From NCBI GenBank assembly GCA_001029295.1, contig LDXJ01000062.1, positions 124,001-188,000 of the forward strand: a stretch of 64,000 bases of DNA. The letters are read 5' to 3'. The notes under the pieces were generated by a model, which saw nothing but the letters and a program-made list of their open reading frames with translations, did no database searches and was not told the DNA's origin. A program made the position numbers and the translations under genes. Of the stretch, positions 21,192 to 29,471 are shown one piece after another. This DNA comes from Peptococcaceae bacterium CEB3. GTDB lineage: Bacteria; Bacillota; Desulfitobacteriia; Desulfitobacteriales; Desulfitobacteriaceae. The first letter of the stretch is position 1, and each line of letters starts with the position of its first letter.

Positions 21192-21908
21192 TCAGCGGTG
21201 AAATGTCATAGAGTTCTGACTGAAAAAATCGGGGTGCGCCACTAAGAAATATAAGGCTAAGGCAATCATTAGGACTCCCAAGGCCGGACGCAAAGCTCTG
21301 GTGAGAGGATTGGGGCGGAAGAGATTACGTACCCAGGGCAAAAAGGCTAAGGCCAATGGCAAGCTATGCCCAAGGGCAAAAAAGCCTAAGGCGAAAGAAC
21401 CGAATAACATTTGTCCGCTTGCCAAGACGAAAGCAGTTACAGCCATGATAACCGGCAGAGTGCAAGGAGAGGGAGCTAAAGCGAAAACGGCGCCCAAAGC
21501 TGCGGGATTCAGTCCTTCTTTCGTAAAAACGGTATCCAGCCAGCGAGGTTGCTCTCGAAAAACATAAAAACTGGAGACGCGAAACGGTAGTCTGGTCTGC
21601 AGCAAGATCATTCCGGTAATCAGGTACAATATCCCCAGAGCGCTCGTCCAAAACCAGGCGGGCAAAGTTAGCACTTTTCCCAGGCTGGCAGCCGCCAGAC
21701 CCAGGATCATCAAGGTGATGGTAAATCCGCCCATAAATAGCAAGGAACGACCGAATCCCGTTTGGCGGCTTCCCCCAATAACGAGAGGGGCCATGGCCGC
21801 CATGCATGGATTAAAGGCCAACGTAATTCCCGTACCGAACATGATCAGGAATGCAACCAGCGAACCGCTGGTCAAGCTGGAATTCAGATGCTGAACTAGC
21901 TCTTCCAT
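21192..21908 (-). CDS. CcdA/DsbD-type thiol-disulfide membrane transporter
   Basis: Family members pass reducing equivalents across the membrane for cytochrome c or periplasmic thiol maturation. It has 238 residues and six predicted membrane segments, with the paired cysteines in FNPCMAAMAP (segment 1) and APSPCTLPV (segment 4), the redox pair of CcdA. The start is the ATG at 21908 with GGGAGGGGG upstream; a TTG two codons earlier is too close. It lies downstream of hypE, 100 bases apart, so it may be the last gene of the hyp operon. The specific partner is unknown. Confidence 0.75.
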   Translation of the reverse strand: MEELVQHLNSSLTSGSLVAFLIMFGTGITLAFNPCMAAMAPLVIGGSRQTGFGRSLLFMGGFTITLMILGLAAASLGKVLTLPAWFWTSALGILYLITGMILLQTRLPFRVSSFYVFREQPRWLDTVFTKEGLNPAALGAVFALAPSPCTLPVIMAVTAFVLASGQMLFGSFALGFFALGHSLPLALAFLPWVRNLFRPNPLTRALRPALGVLMIALALYFLVAHPDFFSQNSMTFHR

Positions 21909-22008
21909 AACCAAGCCCCCTCCCGTACTGCTAAAAGACTATGTACAAGGGGGCCTGTCTTAGAACCTGAATCAGGCAGATTTGACGGTAAGAGGCTCTG
22001 CCGGTGGT

Positions 22009-23145
22009 CTAGCAGATTCTGGGCAGGGGCGCACCGGCCAGCATATCGACGAGACGGGTGCCCCCTAATGGGGTTTCGAGGAGCACACGGCCCCGGCCCG
22101 GACGAACCTCCCCGATCACGGCGCTCCGTTTCCCTTCCGGAAAACGGCGGAGGAAACGGACGATCTCGTCGGCCCTCGGGGCGGCCACGATCAGAATGAT
22201 TTTACCTTCATTCGCTAAGTACAGCGGGTCCAGCCCCAGAAACTCGGTGGCGCCGCGTACTTCGGCGCGCAGAGGGATAGCGGCTTCTTCCAGCAGGAGG
22301 TCTCGGCCGCTGGAAAGGGCGATTTCTTTAGCCGTGGTGGCCAGGCCGCCGCGGGTTGGATCGCGCATAAACTTTACAGCCGAGCCGAACGTTTCAAGAA
22401 GGGGAGTAATGAGGGTATTGAGGGGGGTGCAGTCGCTGACGACGGTTTGGTCAAAGGTGAATCCCGCGCGCTCAGCCAAGACGGCGACACCGTGTTCGCC
22501 AATTCCCCCGTTGAGAAGAATCTTGTCACCGGGCTCGATCCGGTCATAGCCCAAAGCGGCGTTCCCGTCTTTGAAGCCGATTCCGGTGGTATTGATGTAA
22601 ATCCCGTCTCCTTTGCCCCGTTCCACCACTTTGGTATCGCCGGTGACCAGAGAAACGCCGCATGATTCGGCGGTGGCCGCCATGGAAGCGACAACGCGTT
22701 CCAGCAGCGCGATATCCAGCCCTTCCTCCAGGATGAAGCCGGCGGTCAAGTATTTGGGCTTGGAGCCGCTTACGGCCAGATCATTGACCGTTCCGGCCAC
22801 AGCCAGTTTGCCGATGTCCCCGCCGGGAAAGAAGAGGGGATTGACGACGAAGGAGTCCGTCGTGAGTGCTATGGTGGCGGCACCGGGCAGCAAGGCGGCA
22901 TCTGTCAAAGCCAGAAGCTCGGGGGCCGTCAGATATTTCTGAAAGACCCCGGTGATTAATTCATGAGTCAGGATTCCGCCGTCACCGTGGGCGAGAAGAA
23001 GAACTCCGGGCCCACTTTCCGTGCCGGCGGTGGGGTTCAGCGCGACAGGCAGGTCTTGATCATTGGGGTTCCCAGGACTCAGGCTATCTGGACAGTTGGG
23101 AGAGTCGGGACCGTTTGGCTGTTGCGGGTGGTTTAAGTCGGCCAT
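22009..23145 (-). CDS. hypE: [NiFe] hydrogenase maturation factor HypE
   Basis: HypE dehydrates the C-terminal thiocarboxamide to thiocyanate and gives the CN ligands of the NiFe centre. It has 378 residues: an unusual N-terminal extension of about 45 residues rich in Pro/Asn/Asp, then LLLAHGDGGILTHELI, MRDPTRGGLATTAKE, and the essential C-terminal cysteine (PRIC). It begins eight bases after the hypD stop. The N-terminal extension is not family-typical, so a downstream start is possible, but GGGAGGG stands before this ATG. Confidence 0.93.
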   Translation of the reverse strand: MADLNHPQQPNGPDSPNCPDSLSPGNPNDQDLPVALNPTAGTESGPGVLLLAHGDGGILTHELITGVFQKYLTAPELLALTDAALLPGAATIALTTDSFVVNPLFFPGGDIGKLAVAGTVNDLAVSGSKPKYLTAGFILEEGLDIALLERVVASMAATAESCGVSLVTGDTKVVERGKGDGIYINTTGIGFKDGNAALGYDRIEPGDKILLNGGIGEHGVAVLAERAGFTFDQTVVSDCTPLNTLITPLLETFGSAVKFMRDPTRGGLATTAKEIALSSGRDLLLEEAAIPLRAEVRGATEFLGLDPLYLANEGKIILIVAAPRADEIVRFLRRFPEGKRSAVIGEVRPGRGRVLLETPLGGTRLVDMLAGAPLPRIC

Positions 23146-23153
23146 GGTTTGAA

Positions 23154-24290
23154 TTATCCCTCCCTTCGCTCGTATTTGTAATAGGTGGCACAGGTACCCT
23201 CACCGGAAACCATACAGGGGCCAACGGGGTGGACCGGAGTGCAGGATTTAGCAAAGTGCCGGCAGTTAAAAGGCAGAGCCTTCCCTTTGAGGACCTCACC
23301 GCAGAGACAGCCGGCAGGTAGGTGGGAGGGCGGGAGGTTGAGCGGAAAACGCTGACGGGCGTCAAATTGCCGGTATTCCGGACGCAGAACCAAGCCGCTG
23401 CCCGGCAGCGGGCCAAGTCCCCGCCACCTGACATCACCTTGCCTAAAATAACGGTCGACGAGTTCCCAAGCCTTGCGGTTGCCCTCTTCCCGCACGATGC
23501 GGGGATAGCAATTGCTCACACGGGCGGAAGCGTCATGGTACTGAGTCAGGAGATCCCGGATGCCGCTCAGAAGATCCAACTCGGCAAAACCGGTCACGGC
23601 GGAAGGAAGGGAAAAATCCGAAGCCACAAAACCAAAGTAGCGGCGCCCGGTAATGGCCGCTACATGGCCGGGAAGAATGAGGCCGTCCAGTTTCAGTTCC
23701 GGGTCTTGCAAGAGCTGACGGATGACGGGGGCTGTCAGCTTATGCACACTGTAGACGGAGAAGTTTTCCAGTCCTTCTTCGATGGCGCTGCGTAAGGCGG
23801 CAGCTATGGTGGGGACGGTGGTCTCAAAACCGATTCCCATGAAGACGATCTGCCTCTGAGGTTCGGTTTTGGCGAAATTCACTGCTTCGAGAGGGGAATA
23901 AACGATTCGCACATCCGCTCCGGCGGCTTTGGCGTGGGCGAGGTCCCCACGGCTTCCGGGTACCCGGACCATGTCGCCGAAGGTCGTGACAGTCAATCCG
24001 GGCAAGGTGGCGAGCTCAAGCATGGCATCGATGTCTGCCTGATCTGTGACACAGACGGGACAACCCGGGCCGCTGCGAAAATCAACCCAGGAACGCAGGG
24101 CATCTCGGATACCGCTGCGAGAAAGAGCGACGGTATGGGTGCCGCAGACTTCCATCAGGGTTAATTTGCGGCCGTGCGCTCGCTGCCAGGCGGCCAGCTC
24201 CTCCTTTATTTGGGCGAGCATCGCGCGTCCGAGAGCGAGATCATCATTGAAACGAGGTAGGGGAGAGTGTTCAGCTCGATTGAACGGCAT
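23154..24290 (-). CDS. hypD: [NiFe] hydrogenase maturation factor HypD
   Basis: HypD carries a [4Fe-4S] cluster and, with HypC, assembles Fe(CN)2CO. It has 378 residues with LMEVCGTHTVALSRSG, GPGCPVCVT and the late cysteine-rich CLCGEVLKGK. The start is ATG 24290 behind CTGGAGGGAAATTT; it overlaps hypC by 20 bases, a usual hypCD arrangement. An in-frame ORF extends 84 bases further into hypC but has no homology. Confidence 0.94.
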   Translation of the reverse strand: MPFNRAEHSPLPRFNDDLALGRAMLAQIKEELAAWQRAHGRKLTLMEVCGTHTVALSRSGIRDALRSWVDFRSGPGCPVCVTDQADIDAMLELATLPGLTVTTFGDMVRVPGSRGDLAHAKAAGADVRIVYSPLEAVNFAKTEPQRQIVFMGIGFETTVPTIAAALRSAIEEGLENFSVYSVHKLTAPVIRQLLQDPELKLDGLILPGHVAAITGRRYFGFVASDFSLPSAVTGFAELDLLSGIRDLLTQYHDASARVSNCYPRIVREEGNRKAWELVDRYFRQGDVRWRGLGPLPGSGLVLRPEYRQFDARQRFPLNLPPSHLPAGCLCGEVLKGKALPFNCRHFAKSCTPVHPVGPCMVSGEGTCATYYKYERREG

Positions 24291-24498
24291 AAATTTCCCT
24301 CCAGAGTGCCAGACTTTCCTGGGCGGAGTCTTGATCGACGATCTCAATCGCAAAACCGGCATGAACCAGCACATAGTCGTCGAGTTTAACTTGATCGATC
24401 AGGGAGGTATTGACGCGGGCGCGGTTGCCAAAGGTCTCCACTTCCACGGTGAAATCATTCAGAATACGGACTACTTTTGCGGGGACGGCCAGACACAT
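24271..24498 (-). CDS. hypC: [NiFe] hydrogenase chaperone HypC
   Basis: HypC binds the iron ligand complex with HypD and delivers it to the large subunit precursor. It has 75 residues, beginning MCLAVPAKVV with the essential Cys2, followed by the small OB-like barrel and VLVHAGFAIEIVDQDSA. The start is ATG 24498; GTG three codons upstream would bury Cys2. AAAGGGGTGG precedes it. First gene of hypC-hypD-hypE on the minus strand. Confidence 0.94.
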   Translation of the reverse strand: MCLAVPAKVVRILNDFTVEVETFGNRARVNTSLIDQVKLDDYVLVHAGFAIEIVDQDSAQESLALWREIYAVQSS

Positions 24499-24813
24499 GG
24501 TTTCCACCCCTTTCTTGTATCAAACCCTTTCATGGCGTGTGAGCGCGAAACGAGGCGTTGTGGTGCTAATCCTTATTATACCTCAGAAAAAGCGATAGAG
24601 CACTCCTTGTCTCAAGGAGTGCTTACCATCGTTCGGTTTAATGTGACTATTCACCGGTTAAAAAGTTTCCGAAAATGCCGGGTTCCGTTGTAAAGCGAAG
24701 CGAAGTAAAGCCGAGCGAAGCGGGGTAAGACTCGAACGAAGCAAGCGGAAAGATTCGGCACGGCTGGTGCCGGCACGGCCGAGAGTAACGGAAGAGCGGG
24801 AAGGGATGACCGG
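24499..24813 (-). promoter_or_regulatory. hyaD-hypC spacer with hairpin and -10 box
   Basis: This 315-base gap on the minus strand has no supported gene. AGCACTCCTTG (24599-24609) is perfectly complementary to CAAGGAGTGCT (24613-24623), a strong 11-bp hairpin that may close the hydrogenase operon; the T-run lies 8 bases farther on, which is weak for an intrinsic terminator. TATAAT (minus strand, 24580 to 24575) may be the -10 of hypCDE; no clear -35. A GAAGC-rich degenerate stretch occupies 24690-24750. Confidence 0.45.
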
Positions 24814-25302
24814 TTAGGGCTGGTTTGAGCCCAGTTGAGGCGTAAGTTCCGAATAGACTCGGTCCGTGAAGTCAGGGAGCTTAGCCTGAATCTCCGGCGA
24901 AGGGGCTAGGCCCCAGTCAATCACAGCCGGTTGCATGGCGAAAATATCGGTGTCAGGTTCCCGTCCCAGGAGATCGGCGATTTGAAGGACTTCCAGCAAG
25001 CCGACATCATGGATTGAAGCCATGTAGCCTTGCGGAAAAGCACCCAAATCGGCGGGTTTGAAATGGAAGATGGCGCCGGGTTCAGCCTCCGCGTCGATGC
25101 AATCCAGCACGATCAAATGTTGCACTCCCTCAATCAGGGAAAGCAGCTGGGGCCCCGCTGTACCGGCCTCGATCACTTCCACGTTTGGGGGAAGGTCATA
25201 GCGAGTGAGAAGACGGGCGGCGTGAATACCGAGGCCCTCGTCCTGAAGGAGTTCATTTCCGACCCCAAGGATTAAAGTTTTGGGATGAGTTGCGACTGAC
25301 AT
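24814..25302 (-). CDS. hyaD: [NiFe] hydrogenase maturation protease
   Basis: Cleaves the C-terminal extension of the hydrogenase large subunit once nickel is inserted. It has 162 residues with LGVGNELLQDEGLGIHA (first metal-binding acid region), LDCIDAEAEPG (Asp) and SIHDVGLLEVL (His), matching the nickel-binding Glu/Asp-Asp-His pattern of the HyaD/HybD family. It lies after the cytochrome b gene in the hydrogenase operon. Confidence 0.92.
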   Translation of the reverse strand: MSVATHPKTLILGVGNELLQDEGLGIHAARLLTRYDLPPNVEVIEAGTAGPQLLSLIEGVQHLIVLDCIDAEAEPGAIFHFKPADLGAFPQGYMASIHDVGLLEVLQIADLLGREPDTDIFAMQPAVIDWGLAPSPEIQAKLPDFTDRVYSELTPQLGSNQP

Positions 25303-25489
25303 GGTGTTTAACGCTCCTTCGGGTGCATTGTGCGGGGAAGATTTCCTGGGGGCGGAATCCCAGTCGCACCGCTATACATGGTTATGGGCTTGATTCCGCT
25401 GCCCACGAGGGCTGCTAATTTACTCGACTCAGCGGAGCAGGCGCACCGCTATATATCTTCGCGAGCCGCATTCGTGCGCTGATGAGGAC
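25303..25489 (-). other. Spacer between cytochrome b and hyaD genes
   Basis: 187 bases without a gene. CGCACCGCTATA occurs twice as a direct repeat (25365-25376 and 25442-25453). No clear regulatory meaning. Confidence 0.3.
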
Positions 25490-26089
25490 TTAAATGCGTT
25501 CATGAGCCATGTTCTTGCCGACAGAACGGTTCACTTTGCGCTGCCGTCCCGTAAACATTTCCCAGAAGGCCTGCGGGGATTCCGTGAAGACGAGATAGAG
25601 ATGAATAACAAGGAAGGTGATAAAGAACCAGGTGAAGAGATAGTGGATGGAACGGATTTCCGCCAGACCCAACCAACCGACCAGGAAAGACATGGTTCCT
25701 TGCGGCCAGCCCATGGCGAATCCGGTCATCGCTTGGATAATGATCATGAGGATGACCGCGAGATAGGCCAGGCGCTGCAGAGGATTATAAAGCCCTTGTT
25801 TAGCATCCTTATTACTTAAAAAGAGATAGTATTTTACCTGTTGAGGCAGAGACCGAACATTCGGTTTAAACTCCCAATAGTCCCGATAGCGCCCGAGAAA
25901 GGCGTAATAGACGCGGAGGGCTAAATTGGCGAGAACCACGAATGCTGCCACATAGTGAACATAGCGGATAGTGCTCATCTGCCCGTAAGCGGCCGGCCTG
26001 TGCAGATAGAAACCGGTTGCTGCCAGTACTACCATGGCGATCAAGTTGACGGCGTGGGCAACCCTCTGCGGCAGGTGATGGGTTTCCAT
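25490..26089 (-). CDS. hyaC: [NiFe] hydrogenase cytochrome b subunit
   Basis: Diheme membrane cytochrome that anchors the hydrogenase dimer and passes electrons to the quinone pool. It has 199 residues with four hydrophobic segments and likely heme-ligand histidines in QRVAHAVNL, YVHYVAAFVV, IRSIHYLFTW and LVIHLYLVF. Start ATG 26089 is behind GAGGAGG; the in-frame extension reaching 26254 lies inside the large-subunit gene. Located after the large subunit, 28 bases apart. Confidence 0.92.
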   Translation of the reverse strand: METHHLPQRVAHAVNLIAMVVLAATGFYLHRPAAYGQMSTIRYVHYVAAFVVLANLALRVYYAFLGRYRDYWEFKPNVRSLPQQVKYYLFLSNKDAKQGLYNPLQRLAYLAVILMIIIQAMTGFAMGWPQGTMSFLVGWLGLAEIRSIHYLFTWFFITFLVIHLYLVFTESPQAFWEMFTGRQRKVNRSVGKNMAHERI

Positions 26090-26117
26090 TGAACATTCCT
26101 CCTCACATTCATGAATT

Positions 26118-27677
26118 TCAGCCAATCCGGAATTCAAGGACACGGTTGCTCTCCGGCTGGATAATATGGATGGCGCAAGCCAGGCAAGGGTCGTAAGAGC
26201 GCACGACCCGTACGATGTTGTTCGGGTTTTCCGGATCGGGTACGGGTACCCCAATCAGGGCTTGCTCAAGGGGCCCCGGCTGGCCGTTCTCGTCCCGGGG
26301 CGAGTGGTTCCACGTCGTGGGGACGACCATTTGATAATTGGCGATTTTGTGGTTGGCGATCTCCACCCAGTGACCCAGGGCGCCCCGCGGCGCTTCGATC
26401 ATGCCGATACCGGCGCCTGTCGCGGGCGGGTCCCAGTGTTCGGTGTCATGGATGCGCGTCTTGCCTTGTTTGATGTACCCTTCCAGTTCATCAAGCCAGC
26501 CGGGCATCGCCTTGGCCAGCAGCACGGTCTCATAGGCCCTGGCCGCGTGGCGGGCGACCGCTCCGGGTTTAATGCCGTACTTGGTTACGATATCCATGAA
26601 AGGAGCGGGTTTAAGGACCAGCATGCGGGCCAGCGGGCCCACCTCCATAGGTTTGCCGTCGTAGCGGGGAGCTTTGATGAACGAGTAGGCCTCGGGTTTA
26701 TTTAAATCGAACACGGTGTCACCTTGCACGGGATTCTTGGTGCCGCAGGCTGGCGTATACCAGGAGTACTTTACGGCCTCCGTGATCTTGGCTTGGTCAA
26801 CAGGCTGAACGTTGCCGAACTGGTTGTCGAAAATGACACCGGCGGGAAAGAAGAGTTCACCTTTGCCCGCGAGAGGAAAGCCGCCGTAGGTGAGATAGTG
26901 CCCATATCCGCCGCCGATACCGGCGCGGGCCAGAGGAAGCAGGGGCCCCGTGCCGAAAGTGGCGACATCTTTCCAGTATATGTTTTCCACAAAGTCAGCT
27001 TGTTCGGCCAGAAGGGTACGGAACTGCTCAATTTGCGTAATATCGGGCAACATGGTGACACCGCCGGCGATGATGCTGGATTGGTGAGGCTGTTTGCCGG
27101 AAAAGATGGCAGACATCTTTTTCGCTTTAGCCTGCATTTCCAAGGCTTTGATATAATGAGACACCGCTAAGGTCACCAAATCAGGGTCGTTGACGCTGAA
27201 TTCATCCGGTTTATAGCGGGGAAGGAGCGGAGAGGTATCCCCGGACTGCACCAGTTTCACTATTTTGTCCTTGACGGCCAGAAGTTTTGGGTCTTTGCCT
27301 TGATAATGGGCTACCGCGGTTACATCCAGGTAATCGAGAGCGGAGAGATGATAGAAATGCAGGGGGTGGTCATGGAGCCACATAGCGCCCAGAATGAGGT
27401 TTCTCAGGACCCGAGCGGCCTGAGGAAGCTTCGCTCCCTGCGCGTTTTCGACCGCGACTGAGGACACCCACCCGTGCGAACCGGCGCACACCCCACAGAC
27501 GCGCTCCGTGACATAAGTAGCGTCGCGAGGGTCTTTTCCCTTGAGAAGGACTTCAAGTCCCCGGGCCATGGTGCCGCTGGCGTGGGCATTTGTTACTTTG
27601 CCGCCTTCTATTTCAACCTCGACTTTGAGATGACCTTCAATACGAGTGATGGGGTCGATGACAATTTTTTGAGCCAT
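26118..27677 (-). CDS. hyaB: [NiFe] hydrogenase large subunit
   Basis: Catalytic subunit of a membrane-associated group 1-type uptake hydrogenase (H2 to 2H+ + 2e-). It has 519 residues with the nickel ligands in RVCGVCAGSH (Cys61, Cys64) and DPCLACAIH (Cys498, Cys501), and the RIEGH glutamate near residue 14. A 15-residue C-terminal extension after His504 is the substrate of the maturation protease encoded at 24814-25302. Its ATG overlaps the small-subunit TAA by one base (TAATG). Confidence 0.96.
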   Translation of the reverse strand: MAQKIVIDPITRIEGHLKVEVEIEGGKVTNAHASGTMARGLEVLLKGKDPRDATYVTERVCGVCAGSHGWVSSVAVENAQGAKLPQAARVLRNLILGAMWLHDHPLHFYHLSALDYLDVTAVAHYQGKDPKLLAVKDKIVKLVQSGDTSPLLPRYKPDEFSVNDPDLVTLAVSHYIKALEMQAKAKKMSAIFSGKQPHQSSIIAGGVTMLPDITQIEQFRTLLAEQADFVENIYWKDVATFGTGPLLPLARAGIGGGYGHYLTYGGFPLAGKGELFFPAGVIFDNQFGNVQPVDQAKITEAVKYSWYTPACGTKNPVQGDTVFDLNKPEAYSFIKAPRYDGKPMEVGPLARMLVLKPAPFMDIVTKYGIKPGAVARHAARAYETVLLAKAMPGWLDELEGYIKQGKTRIHDTEHWDPPATGAGIGMIEAPRGALGHWVEIANHKIANYQMVVPTTWNHSPRDENGQPGPLEQALIGVPVPDPENPNNIVRVVRSYDPCLACAIHIIQPESNRVLEFRIG

Positions 27678-28807
27678 TAGTTATGCCTTCCTTTCTCCGG
27701 TTTCTTGCCGGGTTTATCCTGTTTATCCTCTTTTTCCTGCTTAAGCCGCCCGGTGGCCGCGTTTCCGATCAGGTGTACGCCGGCTCCCACCACCGCGGCA
27801 CCGGCGATGACTTTCCCCACCGTTCCGGGGCTGACTCCGCCCACTCCGGGCAGGCTCATGGTGTCGGTCCGGACATAGAGAGGAGCAAAACCGGCGCGGT
27901 GATCCAGGGGACCGGCGGCATAGAATTCTGGTTGGGTGCAGCCGGCACAGGGAGAGGAAGCGTTAATACAGAAATTGACACCGTCATTCCACCAGCTTTG
28001 GGCACAATCCGTATAGGTTTTGGGTCCTTTGCAGCCTTTGAGCAAGAGACAATACTCCTTTTGTGACGGGTCGTTCCAGTCCGTTAAAAACTGACTCTGT
28101 TCGAAATGCCCCCGGCGAGGGCAGTTATCGTGGAGAAGAGTCCCGAAGTAAGCCACGGGACGTTTGTTGCTGTCCAGTTGGGGCACCTTCTTGAAAACTA
28201 AGTACTGAAGGACAGTGCCCAGAACCCAAGTCGGTTTAACCGGGCAGCCGGGTAAATTGATCACAGGTTTGTTCTTAACCACGTCCTGAACCCCTTTGGC
28301 CCCGGTCGGTCCCGCCGCGGGAATCCCCCCATAGCAGGCGCAGGCCCCCACGGCTACGATGGCGCCCGCCTTAGCGGCGGCTTCCTGAACGATTTGCCTG
28401 AAAGGCCTGCCGCCGATGGTCAAGAAACGATCATCCGCGGTGGGGATCGATCCCTCCACGACGAGCAGATAACCTCCTTGTTTAATGTTGTCTTCCAGCC
28501 AGCTTTCAGCCACCGTACCGCTGGCCGCCATGATTGTTTCATGATAGCGGACCGAAAGAAGATCGAGGACGATTTCGGCGGGACCGGGGTCGAACGAAGC
28601 GAGTACGGACTCTGTGCATCCGGTGCAATCCTGCCCTTCAAGCCAAATGACGGGCGGCTTGGCGGCGGCTTTTTCGACGGCTTCCGCAATACGCGGTTCA
28701 TAAATGGCCGGCAGGCCCAGAGCCGCGGTGGCGGCTGCGACCGCTTTCAGAAATTCGCGGCGATTCAAACCCTTTCTCTCGAGTCGAGATTGAAAATCCA
28801 TTCTCAC
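27677..28807 (-). CDS. hyaA: [NiFe] hydrogenase small subunit with Tat signal
   Basis: Electron-transfer subunit with three FeS clusters. It has 376 residues. The Tat motif NRREFLK (Arg16-Arg17) followed by a hydrophobic stretch shows export of the folded dimer. The cluster ligands appear in EGQDCTGCTES, the GACACYGG region, DNCPRRGHF, CLLLKGCKGP and SPCAGCTQPEFY. A C-terminal membrane helix (about residues 325-350) and a Lys/Asp-rich tail anchor it next to the cytochrome b. First gene of the operon, about 125 bases downstream of the inferred sigma54 transcription start. Confidence 0.96.
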   Translation of the reverse strand: MRMDFQSRLERKGLNRREFLKAVAAATAALGLPAIYEPRIAEAVEKAAAKPPVIWLEGQDCTGCTESVLASFDPGPAEIVLDLLSVRYHETIMAASGTVAESWLEDNIKQGGYLLVVEGSIPTADDRFLTIGGRPFRQIVQEAAAKAGAIVAVGACACYGGIPAAGPTGAKGVQDVVKNKPVINLPGCPVKPTWVLGTVLQYLVFKKVPQLDSNKRPVAYFGTLLHDNCPRRGHFEQSQFLTDWNDPSQKEYCLLLKGCKGPKTYTDCAQSWWNDGVNFCINASSPCAGCTQPEFYAAGPLDHRAGFAPLYVRTDTMSLPGVGGVSPGTVGKVIAGAAVVGAGVHLIGNAATGRLKQEKEDKQDKPGKKPEKGRHN

Positions 28808-28943
28808 ACCTCCAGCAATATTAGCGCAAAACGGTTGTTTAAGGTTTAGACGGCTAATGAAACATTCTGCCCCCTCCCCGGGCGATTGACCCTATAGAGA
28901 AAAAATTAAGGTATTTATAATAAGTCAGATAAAGTGATTTGCA

Positions 28944-28960
28944 TGCAAAAAGCATACCAA
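28944..28960 (-). promoter_or_regulatory. Sigma54 (-24/-12) promoter of the [NiFe] hydrogenase operon
   Basis: Read on the minus strand the sequence is TTGGTATGCTTTTTGCA. It has the invariant GG-N10-GC spacing and TTGCA at -12, close to the consensus TGGCACG-N4-TTGCW. The position implies a start near 28933, about 125 bases before the small-subunit ATG. An enhancer-binding protein gene lies next to it, as expected. This is seen directly; use in vivo is inferred. Confidence 0.8.
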
Positions 28961-29114
28961 CTAGCGAATGGCTTTTCCCGGGTCTGGCGACGGAAGTGAG
29001 CTTATTGGCTGAATAATGCCGAAAATAGCCAGCTGCGGGTCAACTGGAGTACGAAATACGAAATGTAAACTTTCAGAATAGGAACAAAAAATGCGCTTCC
29101 GTGAGCACTCCAAG

Positions 29115-29221
29115 TGTCTAAATACTGGACAGAAGTAAGGGCTTGTTCGCTTGTGCAGACCCGAAGAAATGGAAAGAAAGGTAAGTGTGTCTAAGTGTTA
29201 TACATGTCTAAGATTTAGACA
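29115..29221 (-). promoter_or_regulatory. Repeated TGTCTAA sites, candidate activator-binding region
   Basis: TGTCTAA occurs at 29115-29121, 29188-29194 and 29205-29211; the last is followed after GAT by its exact inverse TTAGACA (29215-29221), giving a perfect 7-3-7 palindrome. The group lies about 155-260 bp upstream of the sigma54 -24 element, the typical range for enhancer sites. Likely binding site for the activator encoded at 29472-31682. Confidence 0.55.
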
Positions 29222-29226
29222 GAAAT

Positions 29227-29265
29227 CCCCACTTGCGGAGGTAGCAAGTACGTCTGCAAGTGGGG
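29227..29265 (-). terminator. Hairpin downstream of the hydrogenase-type activator gene
   Basis: CCCCACTTGC (29227-29236) is perfectly complementary to GCAAGTGGGG (29256-29265). On the minus strand it is followed by ATTTCTG rather than a clean T-run, so it is a plausible but weak terminator for the activator gene, insulating the hydrogenase promoter from read-through. Confidence 0.4.
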
Positions 29266-29395
29266 CCGAACAGGATCATTCGCCGGAACGTGATTTCAGC
29301 GGCAGGCGGCAAAGGCGTCAGGCACCGAGACCGAATAGGATAATTCGGCGCAGAGTGATTCCTGCGGGAGAGGCAGCAGGCTCGCCCGGTACCTC
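29266..29395. repeat. Two degenerate direct repeats of about 60 bp
   Basis: A unit beginning CCGAACAGGATCATTCG (29265 onward) is followed about 64 bases later by CCGAATAGGATAATTCG (29329 onward); both continue with similar G-rich sequence ending in GTGATT and a GC-rich tail. Each core is partly palindromic (CGAAT...ATTCG). The function is unknown; extra binding sites or a duplicated intergenic repeat are possible. Confidence 0.45.
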
Positions 29396-29471
29396 TTGAG
29401 AAGTAGGATGAGATCGGCTTCCCGGCCTGCGGCAGAAGCACGCGGCAAGTGACGATTGGCGGGGCTTACTT

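Noticed and set aside
25365-25453. CGCACCGCTATA direct repeat as an attachment site
   Set aside because: Only 12 bases, 77 bases apart, no integrase or mobile cargo between the copies.
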